The translations under genes were made by a program, and so were the position numbers. A stretch of 10,091 nucleotides of DNA from Bacillota bacterium (GTDB lineage: Bacteria; Bacillota; Clostridia; Lachnospirales; Lachnospiraceae), in assembly GCA_023421075.1 (NCBI GenBank), contig JAEZUM010000070.1, positions 1-10,091 of the forward strand, given 5' to 3'. The notes under the pieces are model-generated. The model saw only the letters and a list, made by a program, of their open reading frames with translations, had not been told where the DNA came from and searched no databases. The number at the start of each line of letters is the position of its first letter. Position 1 is the first letter of the stretch. Below, piece by piece: positions 1 to 5,378 of this stretch.

Positions 1-360
1 TCCTTCACCCTGAGGTCTGTTACCCTGATAGCCACTTCCCTGAGGTCTGTTGCCTTGGTATCCACTTCCCTGCGGTCTGTTGCCATGATAGCCTTCACCC
101 TGAGGTCTATTGCCCTGATATCCTTCACCTTGAGGTCTGTTGCCCTGATAGCCACTTCCCTGCGGTCTGTTTCCTTGATATCCTTCACCCTGAGGTCTAT
201 TGCCTTGATAGCCGCTTCCCTGAGGTCTGTTGCCTTGGTAGCCCTCACCCTGAGGTCTGTTGCCTTGGTAACCCTCACCTTGAGGTCTGTTTCCTTGATA
301 TCCACTTCCCTGCGGTCTGTTTCCTTGATATCCACTTCCCTGAGGTCTGTTGCCTTGATA
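1..360 (-). repeat. Twelve tandem 30-bp coding repeats in infB
   Basis: Twelve contiguous 30-bp units, all in the infB frame, each encode YQGNRPQG(S/E)G with no indel and a single replacement outside the Ser/Glu site (YHGN at 61-90). From N to C terminus the variable position reads S S E E S E S E E S S E. Ser units always carry GGA-AGY and Glu units always GGT-GAR, so there are two linked unit types. Degenerate copies precede the array at 361-420 (QRPQGEG and YRPRPQGEG). The array touches the window edge and may continue. Confidence 0.97.
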
Positions 361-1167
361 TCCTTCTCCTTGGGGTCTCGGTCTATAGCCTTCACCCTGA
401 GGTCTCTGACCTTGTTGTCCGTCTGCTCCTTGCGCTGCTACTCTTTGACCCTGTGAATACTCTCCGGTTCTTCCTGTATTACTAGAGCTTTGATATCCCT
501 GGCTTCCGTTGCCATGCTGACCAGCACTTCCCTGGCCTTGATATCCCTGCTGTCCTTGCTTCATTCCACTTTGTCCTCCTGCCGGTCTTACTCCCTGTTG
601 TCCAGTACTCGCTGTCTGCGAGGATACTGCTTGCGTATGCATTCCTGGGCGACCTTGTTCTCCAGCGGGTCTTTGCCCACTGCCTGTTTGACTGGGCTGC
701 CCCTGTCTTATTCCATTATGTTGCTGGCTCATGGCAGGCTTCTGTCCCTGCCCGGCCGGTCTTGTCATTCCTTGTTGCCCCAAGGGTCTGTCTCCCTGGG
801 TTACCGGTCTTGCGCTTTGGGGTGCTGCAGGTCTCTGACCAGCCTGACTATGTGCTGTCTGCGCTTGTGTATGCGTCTGTCCCGGTGCAGCGGTTCCTGC
901 TGCATTCTGAGCAGCATGTGTCTTTGCAGTATTTGTACTACCCTGCGCAGTTGTTGTACTCGTCGGTTTAGCTGCCGTAGGTATCTGAGCGCCTCGAACA
1001 AAGTGATTCTTAACGACCTGAACCTCATTATCCTCCAGATTGCTGCTATGTGATTTCTTCACACCGAAGCTATGCTCCAAATAGTCCAGAATATCCTTGC
1101 TCTCTATCGAACTCTTAATCTGTCCGTTTATTTCATTTTTCAACTCATATATTTTCATTTTCGCCAT
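1..1167 (-). CDS. infB: Translation initiation factor IF-2, N-terminal part (runs off left edge)
   Basis: IF-2 is the GTPase that places initiator fMet-tRNA on the 30S subunit and promotes subunit joining. Only the first 389 residues are here; the G domain and tRNA-binding domains lie outside the window. The start (MAKMKIYELKNEING) has a GGAGGT site at 1175-1180, seven bases upstream. Residues 1 to about 55 look like the small helical IF2_N domain (IESKDILDYLEHSFGVKK). From about residue 62 the protein is a Gly/Gln/Ser/Pro/Arg-rich linker with few hydrophobic residues, surely disordered. Residues 270-389 are twelve consecutive copies of the decapeptide YQGNRPQG(S/E)G. The gene follows ylxQ by 13 bases and is the last visible gene of the rimP-nusA-ylxR-ylxQ operon. 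Identification rests on the N-terminal domain, the long linker and the operon position, since no G motif is visible. IF-2 linkers vary greatly in length in this group, but such a regular array is notable. Confidence 0.93.
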   Translation of the reverse strand, partial: MAKMKIYELKNEINGQIKSSIESKDILDYLEHSFGVKKSHSSNLEDNEVQVVKNHFVRGAQIPTAAKPTSTTTAQGSTNTAKTHAAQNAAGTAAPGQTHTQAQTAHSQAGQRPAAPQSARPVTQGDRPLGQQGMTRPAGQGQKPAMSQQHNGIRQGQPSQTGSGQRPAGEQGRPGMHTQAVSSQTASTGQQGVRPAGGQSGMKQGQQGYQGQGSAGQHGNGSQGYQSSSNTGRTGEYSQGQRVAAQGADGQQGQRPQGEGYRPRPQGEGYQGNRPQGSGYQGNRPQGSGYQGNRPQGEGYQGNRPQGEGYQGNRPQGSGYQGNRPQGEGYQGNRPQGSGYQGNRPQGEGYQGNRPQGEGYHGNRPQGSGYQGNRPQGSGYQGNRPQGEG

Positions 1168-1180
1168 ACTTACTACCTCC

Positions 1181-1504
1181 TTATCTATCCTGCATCATTT
1201 TCAATTGCTTATCGATTGCGTCTGCTAAGCCCTTGTCAAGCACAGCTAAAGAGGCGCGAAACTCCTTACCCATTGCATGACCCAAGTCATCCTTTATGCC
1301 AAAGAAATATATTGGCACTTTATAGTAAGTACACATGTTGGTAAACATTTTCTTCGTATTATCCGATGCGTCCTCCGCTACTACCACCAGAGCAGCCTTC
1401 TTTTCTTTTACTGCCTTCTCAGTAGAGAATTCGCCACTTACAAGCTTACCTGATTTTGTTGCAATTCCAAACAGGTTAAATACCTTCTTTTCTTCCGGAC
1501 TCAA
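1181..1504 (-). CDS. ylxQ: YlxQ, L7Ae-family RNA-binding protein
   Basis: This is a 107-residue protein of the ribosomal L7Ae/L30e fold. Members of this family, including Bacillus YlxQ, bind kink-turn RNA; the cellular role is not well defined. The family signature is visible near the N-terminus (NLFGIATKSGKLVSG), followed by a hydrophobic strand ALVVVAEDAS and the typical KVPIYFFGIKDDLGHAMGK segment. The start is a TTG at 1504-1502: an in-frame TGA lies three codons upstream (1513-1511), so no earlier start is possible, and AAGGAG at 1515-1520 stands ten bases before the TTG. The gene overlaps the end of ylxR by 29 bases, which suggests translational coupling, and infB starts 13 bases after its stop. 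Length and position match the conserved nusA-ylxR-ylxQ-infB order. Confidence in family is high; the function in this operon is inferred. Confidence 0.93.
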   Translation of the reverse strand: MSPEEKKVFNLFGIATKSGKLVSGEFSTEKAVKEKKAALVVVAEDASDNTKKMFTNMCTYYKVPIYFFGIKDDLGHAMGKEFRASLAVLDKGLADAIDKQLKMMQDR

Positions 1505-1763
1505 GCAAAATCATCTCCTTTTCCAATGTCTCAATCAAATTCCCTGGAATGGTAACCTTGAGAGAACGATCCAAGCCCTTTGTTTTGATTGCTTTTTGCA
1601 GACAGGCTAAGGAACAGCATACATAAGCACCTCTGCCATTCTTCTTTCCTGTAGCATCGATAACAATCTCCTCCTCAGGAGTCTTAAGAACACGGATCAA
1701 TTCCTTTTTGGGCTTCATCTCACCGCATCCGGTACACATTCTTAACGGTAATTTTTTTGCCAT
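1476..1763 (-). CDS. ylxR: YlxR (DUF448) nucleic-acid-binding protein
   Basis: This is a 95-residue basic protein of the YlxR/DUF448 family, normally found between nusA and infB. Work on the family points to RNA or nucleoid binding, with proposed effects on transcription; the precise role is unsettled. Visible signatures are the N-terminal PLRMCTGCGEMKPKKELIR segment with a CxxC pair (residues 10 and 13) and the hallmark GRGAYVC at residues 43-49, followed by further cysteines at 50 and 54, giving a Cys-rich set that could bind a metal. The start has an AGGAGG (1770-1775) six bases upstream. The spacer from nusA is 115 bases and strongly structured, unlike the tight junctions downstream. Its 3' end overlaps ylxQ by 29 bases. 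Length fits the family. Confidence 0.94.
   Translation of the reverse strand: MAKKLPLRMCTGCGEMKPKKELIRVLKTPEEEIVIDATGKKNGRGAYVCCSLACLQKAIKTKGLDRSLKVTIPGNLIETLEKEMILLESGRKEGI
1502..1520 (-). promoter_or_regulatory. Ribosome binding site and TTG start of ylxQ inside ylxR
   Basis: AAGGAG (1515-1520) lies within the last codons of ylxR, ten bases before a TTG. The ATG at 1514-1512 right after the site is in the ylxR frame and cannot start ylxQ. The in-frame TGA at 1513-1511 excludes any upstream start, so the rare TTG is forced unless the protein begins much later and loses its conserved first strand. Confidence 0.8.
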
Positions 1764-1796
1764 TCATATCCTCCTAACACAACCACCCTAAGATTG

Positions 1797-1879
1797 GTTT
1801 GTGCCAAGTGCGTCCTTTGCACTTTGATCTCGCAGGCACAAACTTTTTAGGTGTGAATTATGCTTTTCATAATTCACAC
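1797..1879 (-). promoter_or_regulatory. Structured spacer between nusA and ylxR: two stem-loops
   Basis: Read on the minus strand, the first element is a perfect 12-bp stem, GTGTGAATTATG (1879-1868) with CATAATTCACAC (1862-1851), around a five-base loop, beginning on the last base of the nusA stop codon. It is followed by CTAAAAAG and not by a U run, so it is not a normal terminator. Next, GTTTGTGCC (1843-1835) pairs over 9 bp with GGCACAAAC (1805-1797) and encloses a 6-bp hairpin, AAGTGC/GCACTT (1824-1806), with loop AAAGGAC. Together they fill most of the 115-base gap. Possible roles are mRNA processing or protection, or a protein-binding site; this is inference. Confidence 0.7.
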
Positions 1880-2925
1880 TAGTATCCCATACTTTGTGAT
1901 TCACTCTTAATATCGATCTTAAATCCGGTCAGCTTGGCTGCAAGTCTGGCATTCTGACCTTCTTTACCGATTGCAAGGGATAATTGATAATCAGGAACGA
2001 TAACTCTGGCACTCTTCTCAAATTCATCTACAGTAACGGATACAACCTTCGCCGGACTTAATGCATTTTCAATCAGCTTGGCAGGATCATTACTCCAGTT
2101 AATAATATCGATTTTTTCATTACGAAGCTCATGTACGATTGCATTTACTCTGGCACCGTTCATGCCGACACATGCACCAACAGCATCTACATCCGGATTG
2201 TTACTCCATACTGCCATCTTTGTTCTGGATCCGGCTTCTCTGGAAATACTCTTAATCTCAACCGTTCCATCCTGTATCTCAGTAACTTCTGCCTCAAATA
2301 ATCTCTTCACCAATTCGGGATGCGTTCTGGATACTGTAATTCGCGGTCCCTTCGTAGTATCCTTAACTTCGAGTACATAAAGCTTAATACGATCGGTAGG
2401 CTTGAAGATCTCACCTCTTACCTGCTCATTCTCAGTTAAGATTGCATCTACCTTACCCAAATTTATACTAACATTATTGCCTACATAACGCTGTACGATA
2501 CCGGTTACGATATCCTTCTCTTTCCCGCTATACTGGGTAAAAAGTACCTTTCTCTCTTCTTCACGGATCTTCTGAACAACTACCTGCTTCGCTTTCTGAG
2601 CAGCAATACGTCCAAAATTCTTCGGTGTCACTTCAATCGCCATCATATCACCGAGTTCTTTTCTCGCATCCTTCATCTTAGCTTGAGCCAGGCTGATCTG
2701 CATGATAGGATCCGTTACCTCTTCCACTACTTCCTTCATAGCAAAAACATTTACTTCACCAGTTATTCTATCGATATTCACTTTAATGTTATCAGCTCTG
2801 CCATAATTGTTCTTACATGCTGCCACCAACGAGTTCTCCAATGCCTCAAGTAAAATATCCTTACTGATATCCTTTTCCTTCTCAATTTGGTTTAAAGCTT
2901 CAATGAGTTCCTTGTTCGCATCCAT
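1879..2925 (-). CDS. nusA: Transcription termination/antitermination factor NusA
   Basis: NusA binds RNA polymerase near the exit channel and modulates pausing, intrinsic termination and antitermination. The 348-residue protein shows the helical N-terminal domain (MDANKELIEALNQIEKEK to about residue 125), an S1 domain at about 130-200 (IVTGIVQRYVGNNVSINLG), then two KH domains: the first with VGMNGARVNAIVHEL near 233-250, the second with LAIGKEGQNARLAAKL near 317-333. It ends soon after KH2, as usual in Gram-positives that lack the acidic repeats of proteobacterial NusA. I place the start at 2925 (MDANKE), preceded by GAAGGAGG with a rather long 13-base spacer. An in-frame ATG at 2964 would add 13 residues (MYFIRYEGGFNKK), but it would translate the ribosome binding site and lacks its own. 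It follows rimP with a 145-base leader that holds SD-like hairpins, which may regulate it. Confidence 0.95.
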   Translation of the reverse strand: MDANKELIEALNQIEKEKDISKDILLEALENSLVAACKNNYGRADNIKVNIDRITGEVNVFAMKEVVEEVTDPIMQISLAQAKMKDARKELGDMMAIEVTPKNFGRIAAQKAKQVVVQKIREEERKVLFTQYSGKEKDIVTGIVQRYVGNNVSINLGKVDAILTENEQVRGEIFKPTDRIKLYVLEVKDTTKGPRITVSRTHPELVKRLFEAEVTEIQDGTVEIKSISREAGSRTKMAVWSNNPDVDAVGACVGMNGARVNAIVHELRNEKIDIINWSNDPAKLIENALSPAKVVSVTVDEFEKSARVIVPDYQLSLAIGKEGQNARLAAKLTGFKIDIKSESQSMGY

Positions 2926-2945
2926 TTTTTTATTAAATCCTCCTT
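2923..2945 (-). promoter_or_regulatory. nusA ribosome binding site and start
   Basis: AAGGAGG (2939-2945) precedes the ATG at 2925-2923 by 13 bases, longer than for the other genes here (5-10). It decides the start in favour of MDANKE over the upstream in-frame ATG at 2964. The sequence GGAGGATTTA (2943-2934) is the exact complement of the 3' arm and loop of the hairpin at 2976-2991. Confidence 0.7.
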
Positions 2946-2991
2946 CATAGCGTATAAAATACATACCATATTATTGGAGGATTTATCCTCC
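2934..2991 (-). promoter_or_regulatory. Possible ribosome-binding-site switch upstream of nusA
   Basis: A local hairpin, GGAGGA-TAAA-TCCTCC (2991-2976), sits 50 bases before nusA. Its loop plus 3' arm, TAAATCCTCC (2985-2976), is also perfectly complementary over 10 bp to GGAGGATTTA (2943-2934), which contains the nusA Shine-Dalgarno. The two pairings exclude each other: one leaves the site free, the other hides it. The complementarity is seen directly; the switching is inference. Confidence 0.45.
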
Positions 2992-3001
2992 CTTCTTAAT
3001 G
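2976..3001 (-). repeat. SD-like hairpin repeat, copy 2
   Basis: The unit reads CATTAAGAAGGGAGGATAAA and ends in TCCTCC, 47 bases after a near-identical unit at 3023-3048. Both begin CATTAAGAAGG and both fold GGAGGA back onto a CTCC arm. The shared AAGG-AGGAT core also recurs in the true nusA ribosome binding site, so this looks like a triplicated SD motif in the rimP-nusA spacer. Confidence 0.65.
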
Positions 3002-3022
3002 TAAAAATACAGTTCACTTTAC

Positions 3023-3048
3023 GGAGAATATTATCCTCCTTCTTAATG
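3023..3048 (-). repeat. SD-like hairpin repeat, copy 1
   Basis: The unit reads CATTAAGAAGGAGGATAATA and ends in TTCTCC. GGAGGAT (3039-3033) pairs with ATTCTCC (3029-3023) through a three-base loop, with one G-U pair. It contains a perfect AAGGAGG but has no ATG at a suitable distance, so it appears to be a decoy or a hidden site and not a start signal. Confidence 0.6.
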
Positions 3049-3070
3049 CAAAATTCGAAATCTTGTAACT

Positions 3071-3538
3071 CTAAAAATCAAAGGTCAACCGTACCATGGC
3101 AATATCCGCTCGCGGTATCTCCATTGTCGTGTTATCCTCAAACTCAAGTGTAATTGTAGCTGCATCGTAGGCTTTTAATAGTCCGACAAATTCCTTCTTC
3201 TTATTTACCGCCTTATAGAGCTTAACCTCGATCTCTTCACCGAGACTTCTCTCAAAATGCTTATCTTTTTTCAATTGCCTCCCCAGACCGGGAGAACTAA
3301 CCTCTAATACATAGGAATCCGAGATAAAATCATGTCGGTCCAGCAAATCACTTAATGCCCTGCTAACTAATACACAGTCGTCCACCGTGATACCTGCTTC
3401 TTTGTCAATATAAGCTCTTAAATACCAGTTACCACCTTCCTTTACATACTCAACATCATACAATTCGAAATGATTCTCTGCCAAAATAGGTTCCAGTAAC
3501 TGTTCTGTCTTGCGCTCATATTCTTCATGTTTTGCCAT
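3071..3538 (-). CDS. rimP: Ribosome maturation factor RimP
   Basis: RimP assists early assembly of the 30S subunit and sits almost universally upstream of nusA. The protein has 155 residues, the usual length. The N-terminal domain carries the conserved LYDVEYVKEGGNWYLRAYIDKEAGITVDDCVLVSRALSDLLD pattern (about residues 26-67); the conserved SYVLEVSSPGLGRQL motif (about 75-90) marks the domain junction. The C-terminal SH3-like part (GLLKAYDAATITLEF, then IPRADIAMVRLTFDF) is complete. The start ATG at 3538 has only a modest GTAGGG/AGGA signal upstream, weaker than its neighbours. It is the first gene after the promoter at 3684-3712, behind a structured leader of about 138 bases. It is followed by a 145-base spacer before nusA. 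Confidence 0.94.
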   Translation of the reverse strand: MAKHEEYERKTEQLLEPILAENHFELYDVEYVKEGGNWYLRAYIDKEAGITVDDCVLVSRALSDLLDRHDFISDSYVLEVSSPGLGRQLKKDKHFERSLGEEIEVKLYKAVNKKKEFVGLLKAYDAATITLEFEDNTTMEIPRADIAMVRLTFDF

Positions 3539-3564
3539 TCAAATCCCTACTTTCCTAACATAAT

Positions 3565-3666
3565 TAATTAAGTCATCTGTGACATTCCATTCCCTGATTA
3601 TCCAGAGTATGTAGATGATAGAACATAAGAAGAGTGGACTTTCGTCCACTCCTTAATTAGTCTTAT
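3565..3666 (-). promoter_or_regulatory. Structured leader of the rimP operon
   Basis: In the transcript, GAGTGGAC-GAAA-GTCCACTC (3651-3632) is an 8-bp stem capped by a GNRA tetraloop. ATAAGA (3666-3661) and TCTTAT (3630-3625) can close it from outside. An alternative pairing joins TAATTAAG (3659-3652) with CTTAATTA (3572-3565). There is no U run after the hairpin, so it does not look like a terminator. It may protect the mRNA 5' end or bind a regulator; the function is unknown. Confidence 0.55.
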
Positions 3667-3683
3667 CATTTTGCACCATAGTT

Positions 3684-3712
3684 ATTATAACAAAAGTAAC
3701 CAAAAATTGCAA
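3684..3712 (-). promoter_or_regulatory. Sigma-A type promoter of the rimP-nusA-infB operon
   Basis: TTGCAA (3712-3707), a 17-base spacer and TATAAT (3689-3684) give a perfect -10 and a near-consensus -35 at ideal spacing. Transcription would start near 3677, leaving a leader of about 138 bases. The promoter begins only 30 bases after the stop of the ATPase gene, and no terminator is visible between them. Confidence 0.85.
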
Positions 3713-3741
3713 GCATTAAATAAATTAATCAAATTATGGCT

Positions 3742-4500
3742 CTAACTCATCTGATTAAACCGCTGCAGAAAATCTTTCGTTCTTTGGCTGGAAGAATTGG
3801 AGAATACCTCCTCCGGTGTGCCCTGCTCCACGATAAGACCTTCATCCATAAATATGACACGGTCAGCCACGTCTCTTGCGAAGGCCATCTCATGGGTTAC
3901 GATTACCATGGTCATCTTCTCTTCGGCAAGAGAACGGATTACCTTCAGAATCTCACCGGTAAGCTCCGGATCCAGAGCTGACGTAGGCTCATCAAAGAAC
4001 AGGATCCTAGGATTAAGAGCCAGAGCCCTTGCAATCGCAATCCTCTGCTGTTGTCCGCCGGACAACTCACAGGGGAAGGAACCTGCCTTATCCCTTAAGT
4101 TCATCTTATCTAATAAGATATATGCTTTCTCTGTTGCTTCTTTTTTATCGATACCCAGAACCTTGATCTGTGCATCTACAATATTTCGAAGAACACTAAA
4201 ATGGGGAAAAAGGTTGAAGTTCTGGAATACAAGACCTACCTCCAGTATAATCTCATGCAACGTCTTTGTATCTGCATAGCCAAGGTCTGCTTCGGTATCA
4301 ACCATCAACTTCTCATTAATCTCTATCCTGCCCCGATCTATCTTCTCAAGCTGTGTCAGACAACGAAGCAATGTTGATTTCCCTGAGCCGGATGGTCCAA
4401 TGATGGCAACTACCTCACCCTCTTCCACTTCCAGGGATATTCCTTTTAAAACTTCTGTTTTATGAAATTTTTTCTCAATATTCTCTGCAATTAATAGCAT
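3742..4500 (-). CDS. Polar amino acid ABC transporter, ATP-binding protein
   Basis: This is the cytoplasmic ATPase subunit of a type I importer of the GlnQ/HisP/ArtP group (252 residues, usual length). All motifs are intact: Walker A GPSGSGKST (35-43), Q-loop VFQNFNLFPH with Gln93, signature LSGGQQQRIAIARA (146-159), Walker B RILFFDEP (165-172) with catalytic Glu171, D-loop SALD and switch His203 (VTHEMAF). The start has GGAGG five bases upstream. It follows the permease gene by 50 bases and is surely its partner. The subgroup typically pairs with periplasmic or lipoprotein binding proteins for polar amino acids; the substrate cannot be read from this subunit. No terminator is visible between its stop and the rimP promoter, so some read-through into rimP is possible. 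Confidence 0.95.
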   Translation of the reverse strand: MLLIAENIEKKFHKTEVLKGISLEVEEGEVVAIIGPSGSGKSTLLRCLTQLEKIDRGRIEINEKLMVDTEADLGYADTKTLHEIILEVGLVFQNFNLFPHFSVLRNIVDAQIKVLGIDKKEATEKAYILLDKMNLRDKAGSFPCELSGGQQQRIAIARALALNPRILFFDEPTSALDPELTGEILKVIRSLAEEKMTMVIVTHEMAFARDVADRVIFMDEGLIVEQGTPEEVFSNSSSQRTKDFLQRFNQMS

Positions 4501-4550
4501 TAATACCTCCAGGTTGACTGTGCCAATATAATATCATAAGGCAATTCCAC

Positions 4551-5213
4551 TTAGTTCTTGTAATAATCCAGCTTCTTTTCCAAGAGCTTGAAGCTGACTT
4601 CAACTACTGTGTTCATTATTAAATAGAATAGCGCTGCTATAATAATCGGAAGCGTGGAAAAATACTTGGACTGCGTCGTTGTAGCGACACGAAACAGTTC
4701 CACCACAGCAATAACCTGCGCCAAAGAGGTATCCTTAACCAAGGTCATCAACTCATTCCCTGTGGCAGGCATAACATGCTTCACCACCTGAGGAAGAACA
4801 ATCCGCATAAAAGTCTGAAACTTCGTATAACCCAGCACACGTGCTGCTTCATATTGTCCCTTCGGTATCGCCGCTATCCCACCACGGAATATTTCTCCGA
4901 AATATGCTGCGTAATTAATCGAAAACGCCAGGATACAGGCAACCATTCGATATTTATAATTATATCCGAATATGTAAAAGGGAGCATACATAAAGAAGAT
5001 TAACTGCAACATAAGCGGGGTGCCGCGAAAAATCAGCTGGTATATCCGAATCGGAAAGCTTATAATCCAAATCCGGCATCTTCTGCCCAGAGCAACCAAA
5101 AATCCCAACGGGATAGAAAACAAAACCGTCAGAAAAAAGATACTGAGTGTTGTACCGGTCGCAGAGAGCATGTTGGGTATAAGGTAATCCAAGGGGACAT
5201 TATCTACTATCAT
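4551..5213 (-). CDS. Polar amino acid ABC transporter, permease
   Basis: This is the inner-membrane subunit of a HisM/GlnP-type importer, 220 residues. The RGTPL motif after the second hydrophobic stretch (63-67) and the EAA loop contacting the ATPase (QYEAARVLGYTKFQTF, about 120-135, then MRIVLPQ) are typical of the His/Glu/Gln/Arg family. Hydrophobic segments lie near 17-41, 54-80, 89-108, 146-165 and 188-210. Start choice: ATG 5213 has a strong GGAGG five bases upstream. A longer frame opens with TTG at 5255 but has no site in front of it. A single permease gene implies a homodimer. It is cotranscribed with the ATPase gene from a promoter at 5300-5328 that matches the promoter of the binding-protein gene. 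Confidence 0.94.
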   Translation of the reverse strand: MIVDNVPLDYLIPNMLSATGTTLSIFFLTVLFSIPLGFLVALGRRCRIWIISFPIRIYQLIFRGTPLMLQLIFFMYAPFYIFGYNYKYRMVACILAFSINYAAYFGEIFRGGIAAIPKGQYEAARVLGYTKFQTFMRIVLPQVVKHVMPATGNELMTLVKDTSLAQVIAVVELFRVATTTQSKYFSTLPIIIAALFYLIMNTVVEVSFKLLEKKLDYYKN

Positions 5214-5290
5214 AAAAACCTCCAATGAGTTCTGGCTCGCATCATTTCGTTTCAATATCAGTAATAAAGAATCATATTTTCATCCTCTAA

Positions 5291-5310
5291 CACTTTACCA
5301 TATTACCACA
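5291..5310 (-). promoter_or_regulatory. Shared 20-bp promoter block, copy 1 (candidate operator)
   Basis: TGTGGTAATATGGTAAAGTG on the minus strand, identical at 8466-8485. It contains a direct repeat, TGGTAA-TA-TGGTAA, spanning the -10 element and the start region. The flanks differ between the two copies, so conservation of exactly this block suggests a regulator site more than a recent duplication. Confidence 0.55.
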
Positions 5311-5328
5311 GTGTCATATTCTTTTCAA
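5300..5328 (-). promoter_or_regulatory. Promoter of the permease-ATPase unit
   Basis: TTGAAA (5328-5323), 17 bases, TAATAT (5305-5300). The -10 sits in a 20-bp block (5291-5310) identical to that over the -10 of the binding-protein promoter. Leader to the permease start is about 80 bases. Confidence 0.75.
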
Positions 5329-5378
5329 TCGAATCTTATCAAATAGTTTCGATCCTTCGTAGGAAATAATCGGTTCTT

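Noticed and set aside
1..360. Regular 30-bp repeats as a CRISPR array
   Set aside because: Units are contiguous, with no spacers, and keep an open reading frame with silent variation.
55..456. Plus-strand open frame with LRSVALI-like repeats, resembling a repeat protein
   Set aside because: It is the antisense of the 30-bp repeat array of infB; no ribosome binding site and no family match, and the minus frame joins a true IF2_N domain.
1851..1879. Terminator after nusA
   Set aside because: The 12-bp hairpin is followed by CTAAAAAG and not by T residues, and infB and ylxR downstream must be expressed.
2926..2964. Longer NusA with an N-terminal MYFIRYEGGFNKK
   Set aside because: The upstream ATG has no ribosome binding site at a usable distance, and the extra codons include the strong GGAGG that serves MDANKE.
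5214..5255. Permease start at TTG 5255, adding 14 residues
   Set aside because: No ribosome binding site there; ATG 5213 has GGAGG at five bases and gives the usual family length.
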